A stretch of DNA of 64,000 nucleotides from Cetobacterium somerae. Lineage in GTDB: Bacteria; Fusobacteriota; Fusobacteriia; Fusobacteriales; Fusobacteriaceae. The stretch is from the NCBI RefSeq assembly GCF_022430525.1, contig NZ_CP092520.1, positions 62,001 to 126,000 of the forward strand, in the 5' to 3' direction. Within the stretch, counting starts at the first letter, position 1; every line of letters begins with the position of its first letter. Both the position numbers and the translations under genes were made by a program. Positions 8,573-16,272 of the stretch are shown here, in pieces. Below the pieces are notes generated by a model. That model searched no databases and was not told the DNA's origin. It saw nothing but the letters and a program-made list of their open reading frames with translations.

Positions 8573-10948
8573 ATGAAAAAAAGAGGAATGAATGAAAGAA
8601 TTCAAAAATTGAGAGAGCAAAGTGTGGAAACTCCAGCACATATTTATATTGAAAGAGCTAAATTAATAACAGAAGCGTATAAAAAGTATGAAGGAGAGGT
8701 TTCTATTCCAGAGTTAAGAGCTCTTGCTTTTAAACATTTTATGGAAAATAAATCTATTTGTATAAATGAAGGTGAGTTAATTGTAGGAGAAAAAGGTAAT
8801 GGACCACAGGCAGCTCCAACTTTTCCAGAACTTTGTTGTCATACTTTAGAAGATATGCATATTATGAATGATAGAGATTTAATATCTTTTAAAGTTACAA
8901 AAGAGGATTTGAAAATTCAGGAAGATGAAATTATTCCATATTGGGAGAAAAGATCTATTAGAAATAAAATTATAAACTCTATGGGGAAAGAGTGGAAAGA
9001 GTGTTATGAAAGTGGAATTTTTACAGAGTTTATGGAGCAAAGAGGCCCAGGACATACTGTAGGTTCTGAAAATATATATAAATATGGATTTTTAGATTAT
9101 AAGAAAAAAATTCAAAAAACTATTGAAAAACTAGATTTTTTAAATGATAAGGAAGCTTTAGATAAAAAACAAGAACTGAATGCAATGAGTATTTGTTGTG
9201 ATGCAATTATAACTTTAGGAAAACGTTATGCTGAGTTAGCTCATAAGTTGGCAAAAGTTGAAAAAGATCCAGTTAGAAAAGAGGAGCTTTTAGAAATTGC
9301 TAAAAATTGTGAAGTTGTACCAGCTCATAAGCCAAAAACATATTGGCAAGCTATTCAAATGTATTGGTTTGTTCATATTGGAGTGACTACAGAGTTAAAT
9401 CCATGGGATGCCTTTAGTCCAGGAAGATTAGATCAGCATTTAAATGGTTTCTATATAAAAGACTGCGAAGATGGAATTTTAAATGAGGAGAGAGGATTAG
9501 AACTTTTAGAAAATTTATGGATTAAGTTTAATAATCAACCTGCACCTCCAAAAGTTGGAATAACTTTAAAAGAGAGTAGTACGTATACAGATTTTGCAAA
9601 TATAAATACAGGAGGAATAACTCCAGATGGACAGGATGGAGTTAATGATGTAAGCTATTTAATTTTAAGATGTATGGATGAGATGAAACTTCTACAACCA
9701 AGTTCCAATGTTCAAATTAGTAGAAAAACACCTCTTAAGTTTTTAAAAGAAGCTTGTGCGATTTCACGTAAAGGGTGGGGACAACCAGCTTTTTACAATA
9801 CAGAAGCTATAGTTCAAGAACTTTTAAATGCTGGGAAAACTTTAGCTGATGCTAGAAGAGGTGGAGCAAGTGGATGTGTAGAAACTGGTGCTTTTGGAAA
9901 TGAAGCATATATATTAACAGGATATTTTAATCTACCAAAAATTTTAGAGTTAACTTTAAATAATGGTTATGATAAAATTAGTAACAAGCAACTAGGATTA
10001 AAATTGGGTTATGCAGAGGATTTTAAAAGCTATGATGAACTTTTTGAAGCTTATAAAAAACAGATAAAGTATTTTATGGATATTAAAATAGAGGGAAGTA
10101 ATATAATAGAAACAATTTATGCTAAATATATGCCAGTTCCATTTTTATCAGTTATAACAAATGATTGTATCTCTAGAGGAAAAGATTATAATGCTGGAGG
10201 AGCTCGTTATAATACAACGTATGTTCAAGGAGTAGGAATTGGAACAATAACTGACTCTCTAGCAGCTATAAAATATAATGTTTATGATGAAAAAAACTTT
10301 ACAATGGAAGAGTTAATGAATGCTTTAAATAATAACTTTGAAGGTAGTGCAAGAATATTAAATTTAGTAAAAAATAAAACTCCAAAATATGGAAACGATA
10401 ATGACTATGCAGATGATATAATGAAATCAGTATTTGAGTATTATAACTCAGTTGTAACAGATAGACCTAATATGAAAGGTGGAAGATATGCTATAAATAT
10501 GTTACCAACAACATGTCACGTGTATTTCGGTGAAGTTATGATGGCAAGTGCAAATGGAAGATTAGCTCATAAACCAGTTTCAGAGGGAATCTCTCCAGAA
10601 AAGGGAGCGGATATTTATGGACCGACAGCAGTTTTAAAATCAGCAGCAAAAATGGATCATTTAAAAACTGGTGGAACGTTGTTAAATCAAAAGTTTCTTC
10701 CAAATGTAGTAAAAGGTGAAGAGGGATTAAATCATATGGCAGATGTTGTAAAAACATATTTCAATATGGATGGACATCACATACAATTTAATGTAATAGA
10801 TAAAGAGACACTTTTAAAGGCTCAGCAAAATCCAGATGAATATAAGGATTTAATAGTAAGAGTTGCTGGATATAGTGATCATTTTAGAAATCTAAGTAAA
10901 GCTTTACAAGATGAAATAATAGATAGAACAGAACAAAACTTTAATTAG
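8573..10948 (+). CDS. hypD: trans-4-hydroxy-L-proline dehydratase (glycyl radical enzyme)
   Basis: A 791-residue glycyl radical enzyme that dehydrates trans-4-hydroxy-L-proline to 1-pyrroline-5-carboxylate. The radical loop RVAGYSDHF places the glycyl radical at Gly766, and the thiyl residue is Cys435 in SGCVETG with Glu437 beside it. Compared with the residue numbers I recall for Clostridioides difficile HypD (His160, Asp278, Ser334, Phe340, Cys434, Glu436, Tyr450, Gly765), all are found here one position later: His161, Asp279, Ser335, Phe341, Cys435, Glu437, Tyr451, Gly766. That fit is much better than expected for a pyruvate formate-lyase or glycerol dehydratase. The downstream proC consumes the product. 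Confidence 0.95.
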   Translation: MKKRGMNERIQKLREQSVETPAHIYIERAKLITEAYKKYEGEVSIPELRALAFKHFMENKSICINEGELIVGEKGNGPQAAPTFPELCCHTLEDMHIMNDRDLISFKVTKEDLKIQEDEIIPYWEKRSIRNKIINSMGKEWKECYESGIFTEFMEQRGPGHTVGSENIYKYGFLDYKKKIQKTIEKLDFLNDKEALDKKQELNAMSICCDAIITLGKRYAELAHKLAKVEKDPVRKEELLEIAKNCEVVPAHKPKTYWQAIQMYWFVHIGVTTELNPWDAFSPGRLDQHLNGFYIKDCEDGILNEERGLELLENLWIKFNNQPAPPKVGITLKESSTYTDFANINTGGITPDGQDGVNDVSYLILRCMDEMKLLQPSSNVQISRKTPLKFLKEACAISRKGWGQPAFYNTEAIVQELLNAGKTLADARRGGASGCVETGAFGNEAYILTGYFNLPKILELTLNNGYDKISNKQLGLKLGYAEDFKSYDELFEAYKKQIKYFMDIKIEGSNIIETIYAKYMPVPFLSVITNDCISRGKDYNAGGARYNTTYVQGVGIGTITDSLAAIKYNVYDEKNFTMEELMNALNNNFEGSARILNLVKNKTPKYGNDNDYADDIMKSVFEYYNSVVTDRPNMKGGRYAINMLPTTCHVYFGEVMMASANGRLAHKPVSEGISPEKGADIYGPTAVLKSAAKMDHLKTGGTLLNQKFLPNVVKGEEGLNHMADVVKTYFNMDGHHIQFNVIDKETLLKAQQNPDEYKDLIVRVAGYSDHFRNLSKALQDEIIDRTEQNFN

Positions 10949-10970
10949 TTAGAAAAAGAAGGAGGACACA

Positions 10971-11765
10971 GTGAGAATAGGATTTATAGGGGCAGGAAAT
11001 ATGTCTGGTGCAATAATAAAAGGGATAATCTCTTCAGGGATTGTTAAAAAAGAGGATGTATTTGCTGCTGATAAGTTTTTACCAACTTTAGAAAAAGTAA
11101 AAACAAACTATGGAATAAATATAACAGAGGATAATAAGGAGGTTGTAGAAAATTGTGATGTAATATTTTTAGCTGTAAAACCACAATTTTATAGTGAAGT
11201 AATAAAAGAGATATCACCATTTGTAAAAGAAACTACAACTGTGGTAACTATAGCCCCTGGACAAACTTTAAAAAATTTAGAAGCAACTTTTGGAAAAGAG
11301 ATTAAAATTGTTAGAACAATGCCAAACACTCCAGCAATGGTTTGTGAAGGAATGACAGCAATTTGTGCAAATAAAAAAGTTACTAAAGGGGAGTTAGACT
11401 ATATTTGTACTCTTTTAAATTCAATTGGAAAAGCTGAAGTTGTAGCTGAGTATATGATGGATGCTGTAGTTGGAGTTAGTGGAAGCTCACCTGCATATGT
11501 TTATATGTTTATAGAGGCTTTGGCAGATGGAGCAGTAATGGAGGGAATGCCAAGAGAGATGGCATATAAGTTTGCAGCTCAAGCAGTTTTAGGAAGTGCT
11601 AAAATGGTTTTAGAAACAGGGATACACCCAGGAGCTTTAAAAGATATGGTTTGTTCTCCAGGAGGGACAACAATAGAAGCTGTGAGTATTTTAGAAGAAA
11701 GAGGAATGAGAAGTAGTGTTATAGAAGCGATTAGAGGTTGTGTAGCTAAAGCTAGAAAAATGTAA
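10971..11765 (+). CDS. proC: Pyrroline-5-carboxylate reductase
   Basis: A 264-residue NAD(P)H-dependent reductase. The Rossmann motif GFIGAGNMSGAIIKG opens the protein, AVKPQF and RTMPNTPAMV follow, and the C-terminal dimerisation domain holds GSSPAYVYMFIEALADGA and SPGGTTIEA. It reduces the 1-pyrroline-5-carboxylate formed by HypD to L-proline, which closes the hydroxyproline-to-proline route and regenerates oxidised cofactor. It starts with GTG behind GGAGGA, 22 bases after hypD. The operon position indicates a catabolic, electron-sink role rather than proline biosynthesis only. Confidence 0.95.
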   Translation: MRIGFIGAGNMSGAIIKGIISSGIVKKEDVFAADKFLPTLEKVKTNYGINITEDNKEVVENCDVIFLAVKPQFYSEVIKEISPFVKETTTVVTIAPGQTLKNLEATFGKEIKIVRTMPNTPAMVCEGMTAICANKKVTKGELDYICTLLNSIGKAEVVAEYMMDAVVGVSGSSPAYVYMFIEALADGAVMEGMPREMAYKFAAQAVLGSAKMVLETGIHPGALKDMVCSPGGTTIEAVSILEERGMRSSVIEAIRGCVAKARKM

Positions 11766-11777
11766 GGGGGAGAAAAA

Positions 11778-12086
11778 GTGGAGTTTAAAAATGTAAAGGT
11801 TATAAAAAAGGCAAATGTATATTTTGATGGAAGGGTAGATAGTAGAACAATTATATTTGAAGATGGAAGTAGAAAAACTTTAGGGTTTATGCAAAAAGGA
11901 GAATATGAGTTTGGAACAGCAGCTCCAGAAGTAATGGAAGTTTTAGGTGGAGAGATGCTAATTAAAAGAGCTCAAGATTCTGGATTTATCAAGATAAAAG
12001 AGGGAGAAAGTTTTTCTGTAGAGGGAGATTCATCTTTTAAAGTTGTAGTTAATGATTACGCAGATTACTGTTGTTCTTATAAATAA
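11778..12086 (+). CDS. ppnP: Pyrimidine/purine nucleoside phosphorylase, PpnP family
   Basis: A 102-residue single-domain cupin of the PpnP (YaiE, DUF1255) family. [33 protein letters not shown]-like and [13 protein letters not shown] align by eye with E. coli YaiE. Family members split nucleosides with phosphate to base and ribose-1-phosphate. It starts with GTG seven bases after GGGGG and lies 12 bases after proC. Its place at the end of a hydroxyproline operon is not explained by the pathway; it might be a passenger, or help process a co-imported nucleoside. The operon terminator follows at once. Confidence 0.85.
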   Translation: MEFKNVKVIKKANVYFDGRVDSRTIIFEDGSRKTLGFMQKGEYEFGTAAPEVMEVLGGEMLIKRAQDSGFIKIKEGESFSVEGDSSFKVVVNDYADYCCSYK

Positions 12087-12088
12087 AG

Positions 12089-12127
12089 AAAATCCCCTTT
12101 TGGCTAAGCCAGAAGGGGATTTTTAAT
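12089..12127. terminator. Strong bidirectional intrinsic terminator
   Basis: AAAATCCCCTT and AAGGGGATTTT arms enclose a second inner stem (TGGCT/AGCCA). A T-tract follows on the plus strand and A-rich DNA lies on the other side. It separates ppnP from the convergent polyphosphate kinase gene. Confidence 0.9.
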
Positions 12128-12131
12128 TAAT

Positions 12132-13577
12132 CTAAACTCCGTACAGACATTTTTCAATCTCTTTTATAATTTTCTTTAATACAAAAATTCGAGCATAGTA
12201 TTTGTCATTAGCAGGAACTATATACCAAGGAGAAGAGTTAGTAGAGGTTCTAGAGATCATCTCTTCTACAGCTTCTTTATATTCTTTCCACTTTTCACGG
12301 TTTCTCCAATCCTCTTCAGTTATTTTCCATTGTTTAGATGGAGTATTTTCTCTTTCTTTAAATCTTTTTAATTGCTCCTCTTTAGATATCTGTAACCAGA
12401 ATTTAATAATAATAGAACCATTATTTACCCACTGAGTTTCCATATCCGTAATCTCTTGATAAGCTCTTTTCCACTCATACTTAGTGGCAAATTTTTCCAC
12501 TCTTTCCACAAGAACTCGACCGTACCATGTTCTATCAAAAATAGCTACATGGCCATATCTAGGAAAGGATCTCCAGAATCTCCAAAGGTAGTGTTTACTC
12601 TTTTCAACATCGTTAGGAGCTGCAATTGGGATAACATCATAACCTCTAGGGTCCATTTTTTCAACAACTCTTTTAATATTTCCACCTTTTCCAGCAGCGT
12701 CCCAACCTTCATAGGCTATTATAACAGGGATACGCCTAGTGTAAAGTTCATGATGAAGATTTGAAATTTTATTTTGTAGTTTTACTAACTCTTTTTTATA
12801 CTCTTTTTTATCAATTGTTTTAGAAAGATCCACATCATCTAAAGAGTATGGTTTTTTATAAGGAAGAAGTACATCATCAGGTCGCACTTCTTTTTGATTT
12901 AAATAACTTTCTATTTTTTCAACAATTATTCTAAAAACTTCAGATTTAGCTCCATATAAACTATTTGAAGAGATAATATTCCATCCACAATCATAGTTAT
13001 TAGTTCGTTCAATAATATCTTCCCAACTTTCAATAATAGATTTATAATTAAAATTTTGTTTCCAAGCGTATGGAGTTACTTTCCATGATTTAGCTGGATT
13101 TTTTTTAGCTTTAAAGTATCTTTTCTTCTGAATTTTTCTAGAAACATGAAGAAAAAATTTAATTATTAACATTCCACTTCTAATAAGAGAACGTTCAATT
13201 TTATTTATCTCTTTACATCTTCGAGTGATATCAGTCGATTCTTGAAAAGCTAAATCATACCAAGATTTATCAAAAATATGAAACTCTCCTTTTCCAGGAA
13301 TATCTTCTAAGTATTGTTTTAAAGGAAGGTTATTTTCAGCTAAAGGATGATTATGGTTAATAACACGATATCCTCTAGGATCTAAAGTTACAAGAATTTC
13401 ATTTATAATAGCACCCTTTCCTGAAGCTTCAAGACCTTCAAAAATAATTAAAATAGGAATTTGTTTCTCTTTACCAACTCTTTGAAGTTCAGCAAGTTTT
13501 AACTTTAAGGGGTCAATAGTTTTATGATACTCCTTTTCCTTCATTTTTAAACAGCTTTCATTATTTAAAATGCCCAT
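12132..13577 (-). CDS. pap: Polyphosphate:AMP phosphotransferase, tandem PPK2 domains
   Basis: A 481-residue protein made of two PPK2 domains, the class II architecture. The N-terminal domain (about 20-235) has a Walker A loop GLEASGKG and FDKSWYDLAF in place of the usual FDRSWYNR. The C-terminal domain (about 255-480) has the fuller set GWDAAGKGGNIKR, DPRGYDV, FDRTWYGRVLVERVE and a KFWLQIS strand. In known class II enzymes the C-terminal domain carries activity, which fits the better motif conservation here. It would phosphorylate AMP to ADP with polyphosphate. It lies 73 bases downstream of the RelA/SpoT-domain gene on the same strand with no evident terminator between them. Confidence 0.9.
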   Translation of the reverse strand: MGILNNESCLKMKEKEYHKTIDPLKLKLAELQRVGKEKQIPILIIFEGLEASGKGAIINEILVTLDPRGYRVINHNHPLAENNLPLKQYLEDIPGKGEFHIFDKSWYDLAFQESTDITRRCKEINKIERSLIRSGMLIIKFFLHVSRKIQKKRYFKAKKNPAKSWKVTPYAWKQNFNYKSIIESWEDIIERTNNYDCGWNIISSNSLYGAKSEVFRIIVEKIESYLNQKEVRPDDVLLPYKKPYSLDDVDLSKTIDKKEYKKELVKLQNKISNLHHELYTRRIPVIIAYEGWDAAGKGGNIKRVVEKMDPRGYDVIPIAAPNDVEKSKHYLWRFWRSFPRYGHVAIFDRTWYGRVLVERVEKFATKYEWKRAYQEITDMETQWVNNGSIIIKFWLQISKEEQLKRFKERENTPSKQWKITEEDWRNREKWKEYKEAVEEMISRTSTNSSPWYIVPANDKYYARIFVLKKIIKEIEKCLYGV

Positions 13578-13650
13578 AAAAAAACCTCCTTATTTTGTAA
13601 ATTCTATTTCTAGAATATACAAGAGTAAGAAGGCAATTCCTGTTTTGAAT

Positions 13651-14562
13651 CTATAATTGTTTTTCTCTATAGTCTAAAAGATTTTTAATCATTAGATCAT
13701 AACGAGCTGGAAATTTTTTACTACCATTTCCAAAGTATTTTTTCATAATTTCTAACTCCTCTATTTTAGAGAAATCCTCTAAGGTATTTATATTATTACT
13801 ATGTAAAAGAGTAATAATTTTTGGACTTATGCCTTGAGAGAATGTGATATTGAATTTTTTATTTAGATATTTTCTTAATGATGTAGAGTTTATCTCAATT
13901 TCGTGCAGAGTATTTCCTTCGATAGTATTTACAACTTTCTTTTCATACTCTGTTATCTCTTTTGAAATACTTTCAAACTCTCTATCTGCAATTTCTAAAA
14001 ATCCAGCTAAAAGTTTAAATCTTCTTTTTATATCTGTGGGAAGTTGTCCACTAAACTTATAGTTTTTATCGTGCTCTACTTCAGCCCAAGCATGTTGTAG
14101 TATTGTTCTAACTTGGATTTCAAATTTTAGTCCTTCAAATCTTTCGAACTCAGGAAGCTCTAAAAGAGTTTTAGGAAGAGTTGCAACTAAGTGAATAGAT
14201 TTATATCCAACTTTGTCTTCTCCTAAAGTATCGCTTTTATCAACACTGTTGCTTTCATCAATTATGAATGCGTGTCTTAAAAAATGTTCAACAATCTTAG
14301 TTTCACTTTCTAAAAATGTGATAACTCTAAGACCACATAAATCTGTAGCTTCTTCAATACATGTATAACCTTTTCGTTCTACTTTCTTTTGGAAGCTTTC
14401 TCGAGTTTTAGCTCTACTTGTAATTGAATGATAGATAATCTTTTCTTTTTCAAAGGACTGCTTTAAAAAACGTTCTAATCTTTTTCCCAATTTACGATAA
14501 AGCTCTCTATTTTTTTTGTAGTAGTTTAATAATTGAAATTGATTACAGTTAATTTTTTCCAT
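13651..14562 (-). CDS. RelA/SpoT-domain (p)ppGpp synthetase-like protein
   Basis: A 303-residue protein with a single RelA_SpoT synthetase domain at about residues 40-175. It shows SRAKTRESFQKKVERKGY, DLCGLRVITF, GYKSIHLV and the signature EIQVRTILQHAWAEVEHD. No HD hydrolase, TGS or ACT domain is present, so it is a stand-alone synthetase. After a coiled-coil-like stretch (175-215) there is a C-terminal extension of about 85 residues of unknown role, longer than in typical small alarmone synthetases. It lies upstream of the polyphosphate kinase on the same strand; coupling of alarmone and polyphosphate responses is an inference. Confidence 0.85.
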   Translation of the reverse strand: MEKINCNQFQLLNYYKKNRELYRKLGKRLERFLKQSFEKEKIIYHSITSRAKTRESFQKKVERKGYTCIEEATDLCGLRVITFLESETKIVEHFLRHAFIIDESNSVDKSDTLGEDKVGYKSIHLVATLPKTLLELPEFERFEGLKFEIQVRTILQHAWAEVEHDKNYKFSGQLPTDIKRRFKLLAGFLEIADREFESISKEITEYEKKVVNTIEGNTLHEIEINSTSLRKYLNKKFNITFSQGISPKIITLLHSNNINTLEDFSKIEELEIMKKYFGNGSKKFPARYDLMIKNLLDYREKQL

Positions 14563-14638
14563 AGTTACCTCTCTTAAAAAAATAATATCTACATATAGTT
14601 ATATCACAAAAATAAAAAAATCCTTGTTTTTTTTATTG

Positions 14639-14644
14639 TATAAT
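14639..14644 (+). promoter_or_regulatory. Minus-10 element of the leader/transporter unit
   Basis: A perfect TATAAT lies 44 bases before the leader-peptide start. The region 17 bases upstream is A-rich and offers no convincing -35 box, so only the -10 is called. Confidence 0.5.
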
Positions 14645-14687
14645 GCTACAATAACTCAAAATAATTATTCTTAGGGAGGTGTATTAA

Positions 14688-14762
14688 ATGAAAAAGCAAT
14701 TAGATATCTTAAAAATTAATACATCTTTAACAGAAACAGTTTTATTTTGGTGGTGGCCATAG
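14688..14762 (+). CDS. Tryptophan-rich leader peptide (24 aa, WWWP-stop)
   Basis: An ATG preceded by a strong AGGGAGGTG opens a 24-codon frame. It ends with three consecutive TGG codons, CCA and a TAG stop, so the peptide finishes LFWWWP. A hairpin begins four bases after the stop, and a perfect intrinsic terminator lies about 100 bases downstream, before the NSS transporter. Its ribosome-binding site and start context are almost identical to those of the transporter. Three clustered Trp codons are the classical mark of Trp-controlled attenuation, while Pro directly before the stop recalls TnaC-type stalling. I could not find a convincing antiterminator pairing, so the mechanism is open. Confidence 0.8.
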   Translation: MKKQLDILKINTSLTETVLFWWWP

Positions 14763-14765
14763 TTA

Positions 14766-14795
14766 GTTTGTAACCTGAGAATGCAGGATACAAAC
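14766..14795 (+). promoter_or_regulatory. Leader hairpin directly after the WWWP peptide
   Basis: A 12-base stem with one A-A mismatch (GTTTGTAACCTG at 14766-14777 and CAGGATACAAAC at 14784-14795) and a six-base loop. It starts four bases after the leader stop codon, so a ribosome held at the Trp codons or at the stop would cover or touch its left arm. It lacks a clear T-tract. Confidence 0.7.
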
Positions 14796-14859
14796 TTATT
14801 TTAGCTTGGTCAAAAACTAAAAAAGATTGTATCTGATAGATTAAATTGAGAAACCATTT

Positions 14860-14893
14860 ATTCCACAGATATATTTCTGTGGAATTTTTTTTT
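14860..14893 (+). terminator. Attenuator-type intrinsic terminator before the NSS transporter
   Basis: A perfect 10-base stem (ATTCCACAGA and TCTGTGGAAT) with a six-base loop is followed by eight T residues. It ends 24 bases before the transporter start codon, so transcription must read through it to express the transporter. Confidence 0.9.
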
Positions 14894-14917
14894 ACAAAAT
14901 TTAGGAGGTGTATTAAA

Positions 14918-16231
14918 GTGAACGACAAAAGAGAAAAGTTTAGTAACAGAATCGGATTTATTTTATCATGTGTAGGAGCAGCCATAGGACTTGGAAATAT
15001 TTGGCTTTTCTCTTGGAAGTTAGGAACTTATGGTGGAGCAGCGTTTTTAATACCATACTTTATATTCATGGCACTATTTGCTTATATCGGATTAGTTGGG
15101 GAGATATCATTTGGAAGAATGATGAAAAAAGGTGTTTTAGGTGTTGGAAAACTTATGGAAAAAAAGAAAGTACCATTTGCTAAGTTTTTACCAATTGTTC
15201 CAATAGTTTCTGTAGCTGGAATATTTACATTTTATGTAATAGTTTTTGGATGGATAATAAAATATTTTGTAACATATCTAATGGTAGATATGAATACTTT
15301 AAATTATGAAGAGTATTTTATGAGTTTTACAGGAAATACAGAATCAATATTCTGGCATTTTGTAGCTGTAGTTTTAAGTGTTGGAGTAATATCTTTAGGA
15401 GTTATAAAAGGTATTGAAAAGATAAATAAAATTGTAATGCCACTTATGTTTATAATATTCTTTGGACTTATGATAAAATCTTTAAGTCTTCCTGGAGCTA
15501 TGGAGGGAGTTAAATTTTTATTAAATCCAGATTGGGATAAACTTCTAAATCCAGTAACTTGGGTAATGGCTTTAGGTCAAGCATTTTTCACAGTGGGAGT
15601 AAGTGGATCAGCACTTTTAGTTTATGGTAGTTATTTAGATAAAGATGTAAATATATCTGTAAGTGTTGTTCAAACATGTATTTTAGACACTTTAGCAGCA
15701 CTAATGGCCGGATTTATAATTATACCTGCAGCTTTTGCTTTTGGATATGGACCTGGAGCAGGACCAAGCTTACTATTTATAACGCTTCCATCTGTGTTTA
15801 ATAATATGGCTGGTGGAAGAATTTTAGGAATAATATTCTTTTTAAGTGTTATATTTGCAGCGATATCATCTGCAATAAACCAATTGGAAGTTCCTGTAGA
15901 AGCAGCTATGGAAAAGTTTAATATCTCTAGAGTCAAAGCTAGTATAATAGTTGGTGGAATTTTATTTTTAATAGGATTACCATTGGATTTAGATATGAAT
16001 CTATTTGGAACTTTTGCAGATACAATGACAATCTATTTAATTCCTCTTGGAGCGATTATAATTTTAGGATTCTATTTCTATGGAATAGATTCAAAATCTA
16101 TAGAATATGAGATTGATTTAGGAGCAAAACATAAAGTTGGAAAGTATATTGTAAAAATAGGAAAATATATATTTGTACCTGGAGTATTAATAATTCTGAT
16201 ATTAGGAGTTTTATATGGAGGTATAGGATAA
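14918..16231 (+). CDS. Sodium:neurotransmitter symporter-family transporter, probable tryptophan importer
   Basis: A 437-residue inner-membrane protein of the NSS (LeuT/TnaT/MhsT) family. The first transmembrane segment carries the unwound-helix signature GAAIGLGNIWLF, where the sodium and amino-acid sites lie, and ASSAIN-like residues occur in segment 8 (AAISSAINQLEVP). About eleven hydrophobic segments are visible, as in shorter bacterial NSS proteins. The start is the GTG at 14918, seven bases after AGGAGGTG; an in-frame ATG further upstream has no ribosome site and overlaps the terminator. The Trp-rich leader peptide makes tryptophan the leading substrate candidate, since family members also carry other hydrophobic amino acids. 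Confidence 0.9.
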   Translation: MNDKREKFSNRIGFILSCVGAAIGLGNIWLFSWKLGTYGGAAFLIPYFIFMALFAYIGLVGEISFGRMMKKGVLGVGKLMEKKKVPFAKFLPIVPIVSVAGIFTFYVIVFGWIIKYFVTYLMVDMNTLNYEEYFMSFTGNTESIFWHFVAVVLSVGVISLGVIKGIEKINKIVMPLMFIIFFGLMIKSLSLPGAMEGVKFLLNPDWDKLLNPVTWVMALGQAFFTVGVSGSALLVYGSYLDKDVNISVSVVQTCILDTLAALMAGFIIIPAAFAFGYGPGAGPSLLFITLPSVFNNMAGGRILGIIFFLSVIFAAISSAINQLEVPVEAAMEKFNISRVKASIIVGGILFLIGLPLDLDMNLFGTFADTMTIYLIPLGAIIILGFYFYGIDSKSIEYEIDLGAKHKVGKYIVKIGKYIFVPGVLIILILGVLYGGIG

Positions 16232-16234
16232 GAT

Positions 16235-16272
16235 AAAAATCCCAAGAGTTTAAATACTCTTGGGATTTTTTA
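16235..16272. terminator. Bidirectional intrinsic terminator
   Basis: A long stem (arms AATCCCAAGAGT and ACTCTTGGGATT) flanked by A and T runs lies between the NSS transporter and the convergent autotransporter gene. Confidence 0.9.

Noticed and set aside
8573-10948. Pyruvate formate-lyase or glycerol/choline dehydratase as identity of the glycyl radical enzyme
   Set aside because: The active-site residues match HypD with a constant one-residue shift, and proC is adjacent; no microcompartment or coenzyme A partner genes are present.
14766-14893. A T-box or riboswitch before the NSS transporter
   Set aside because: I see no T-box consensus (AGGGUGGNACCGCG-like) or specifier-loop layout. The Trp-codon leader explains the structures better.
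14716-14985. An 89-codon open frame on the minus strand across the leader region
   Set aside because: It lies antisense to the leader peptide and terminator, has no ribosome site and shows no protein-like composition. The plus-strand leader explains the region.
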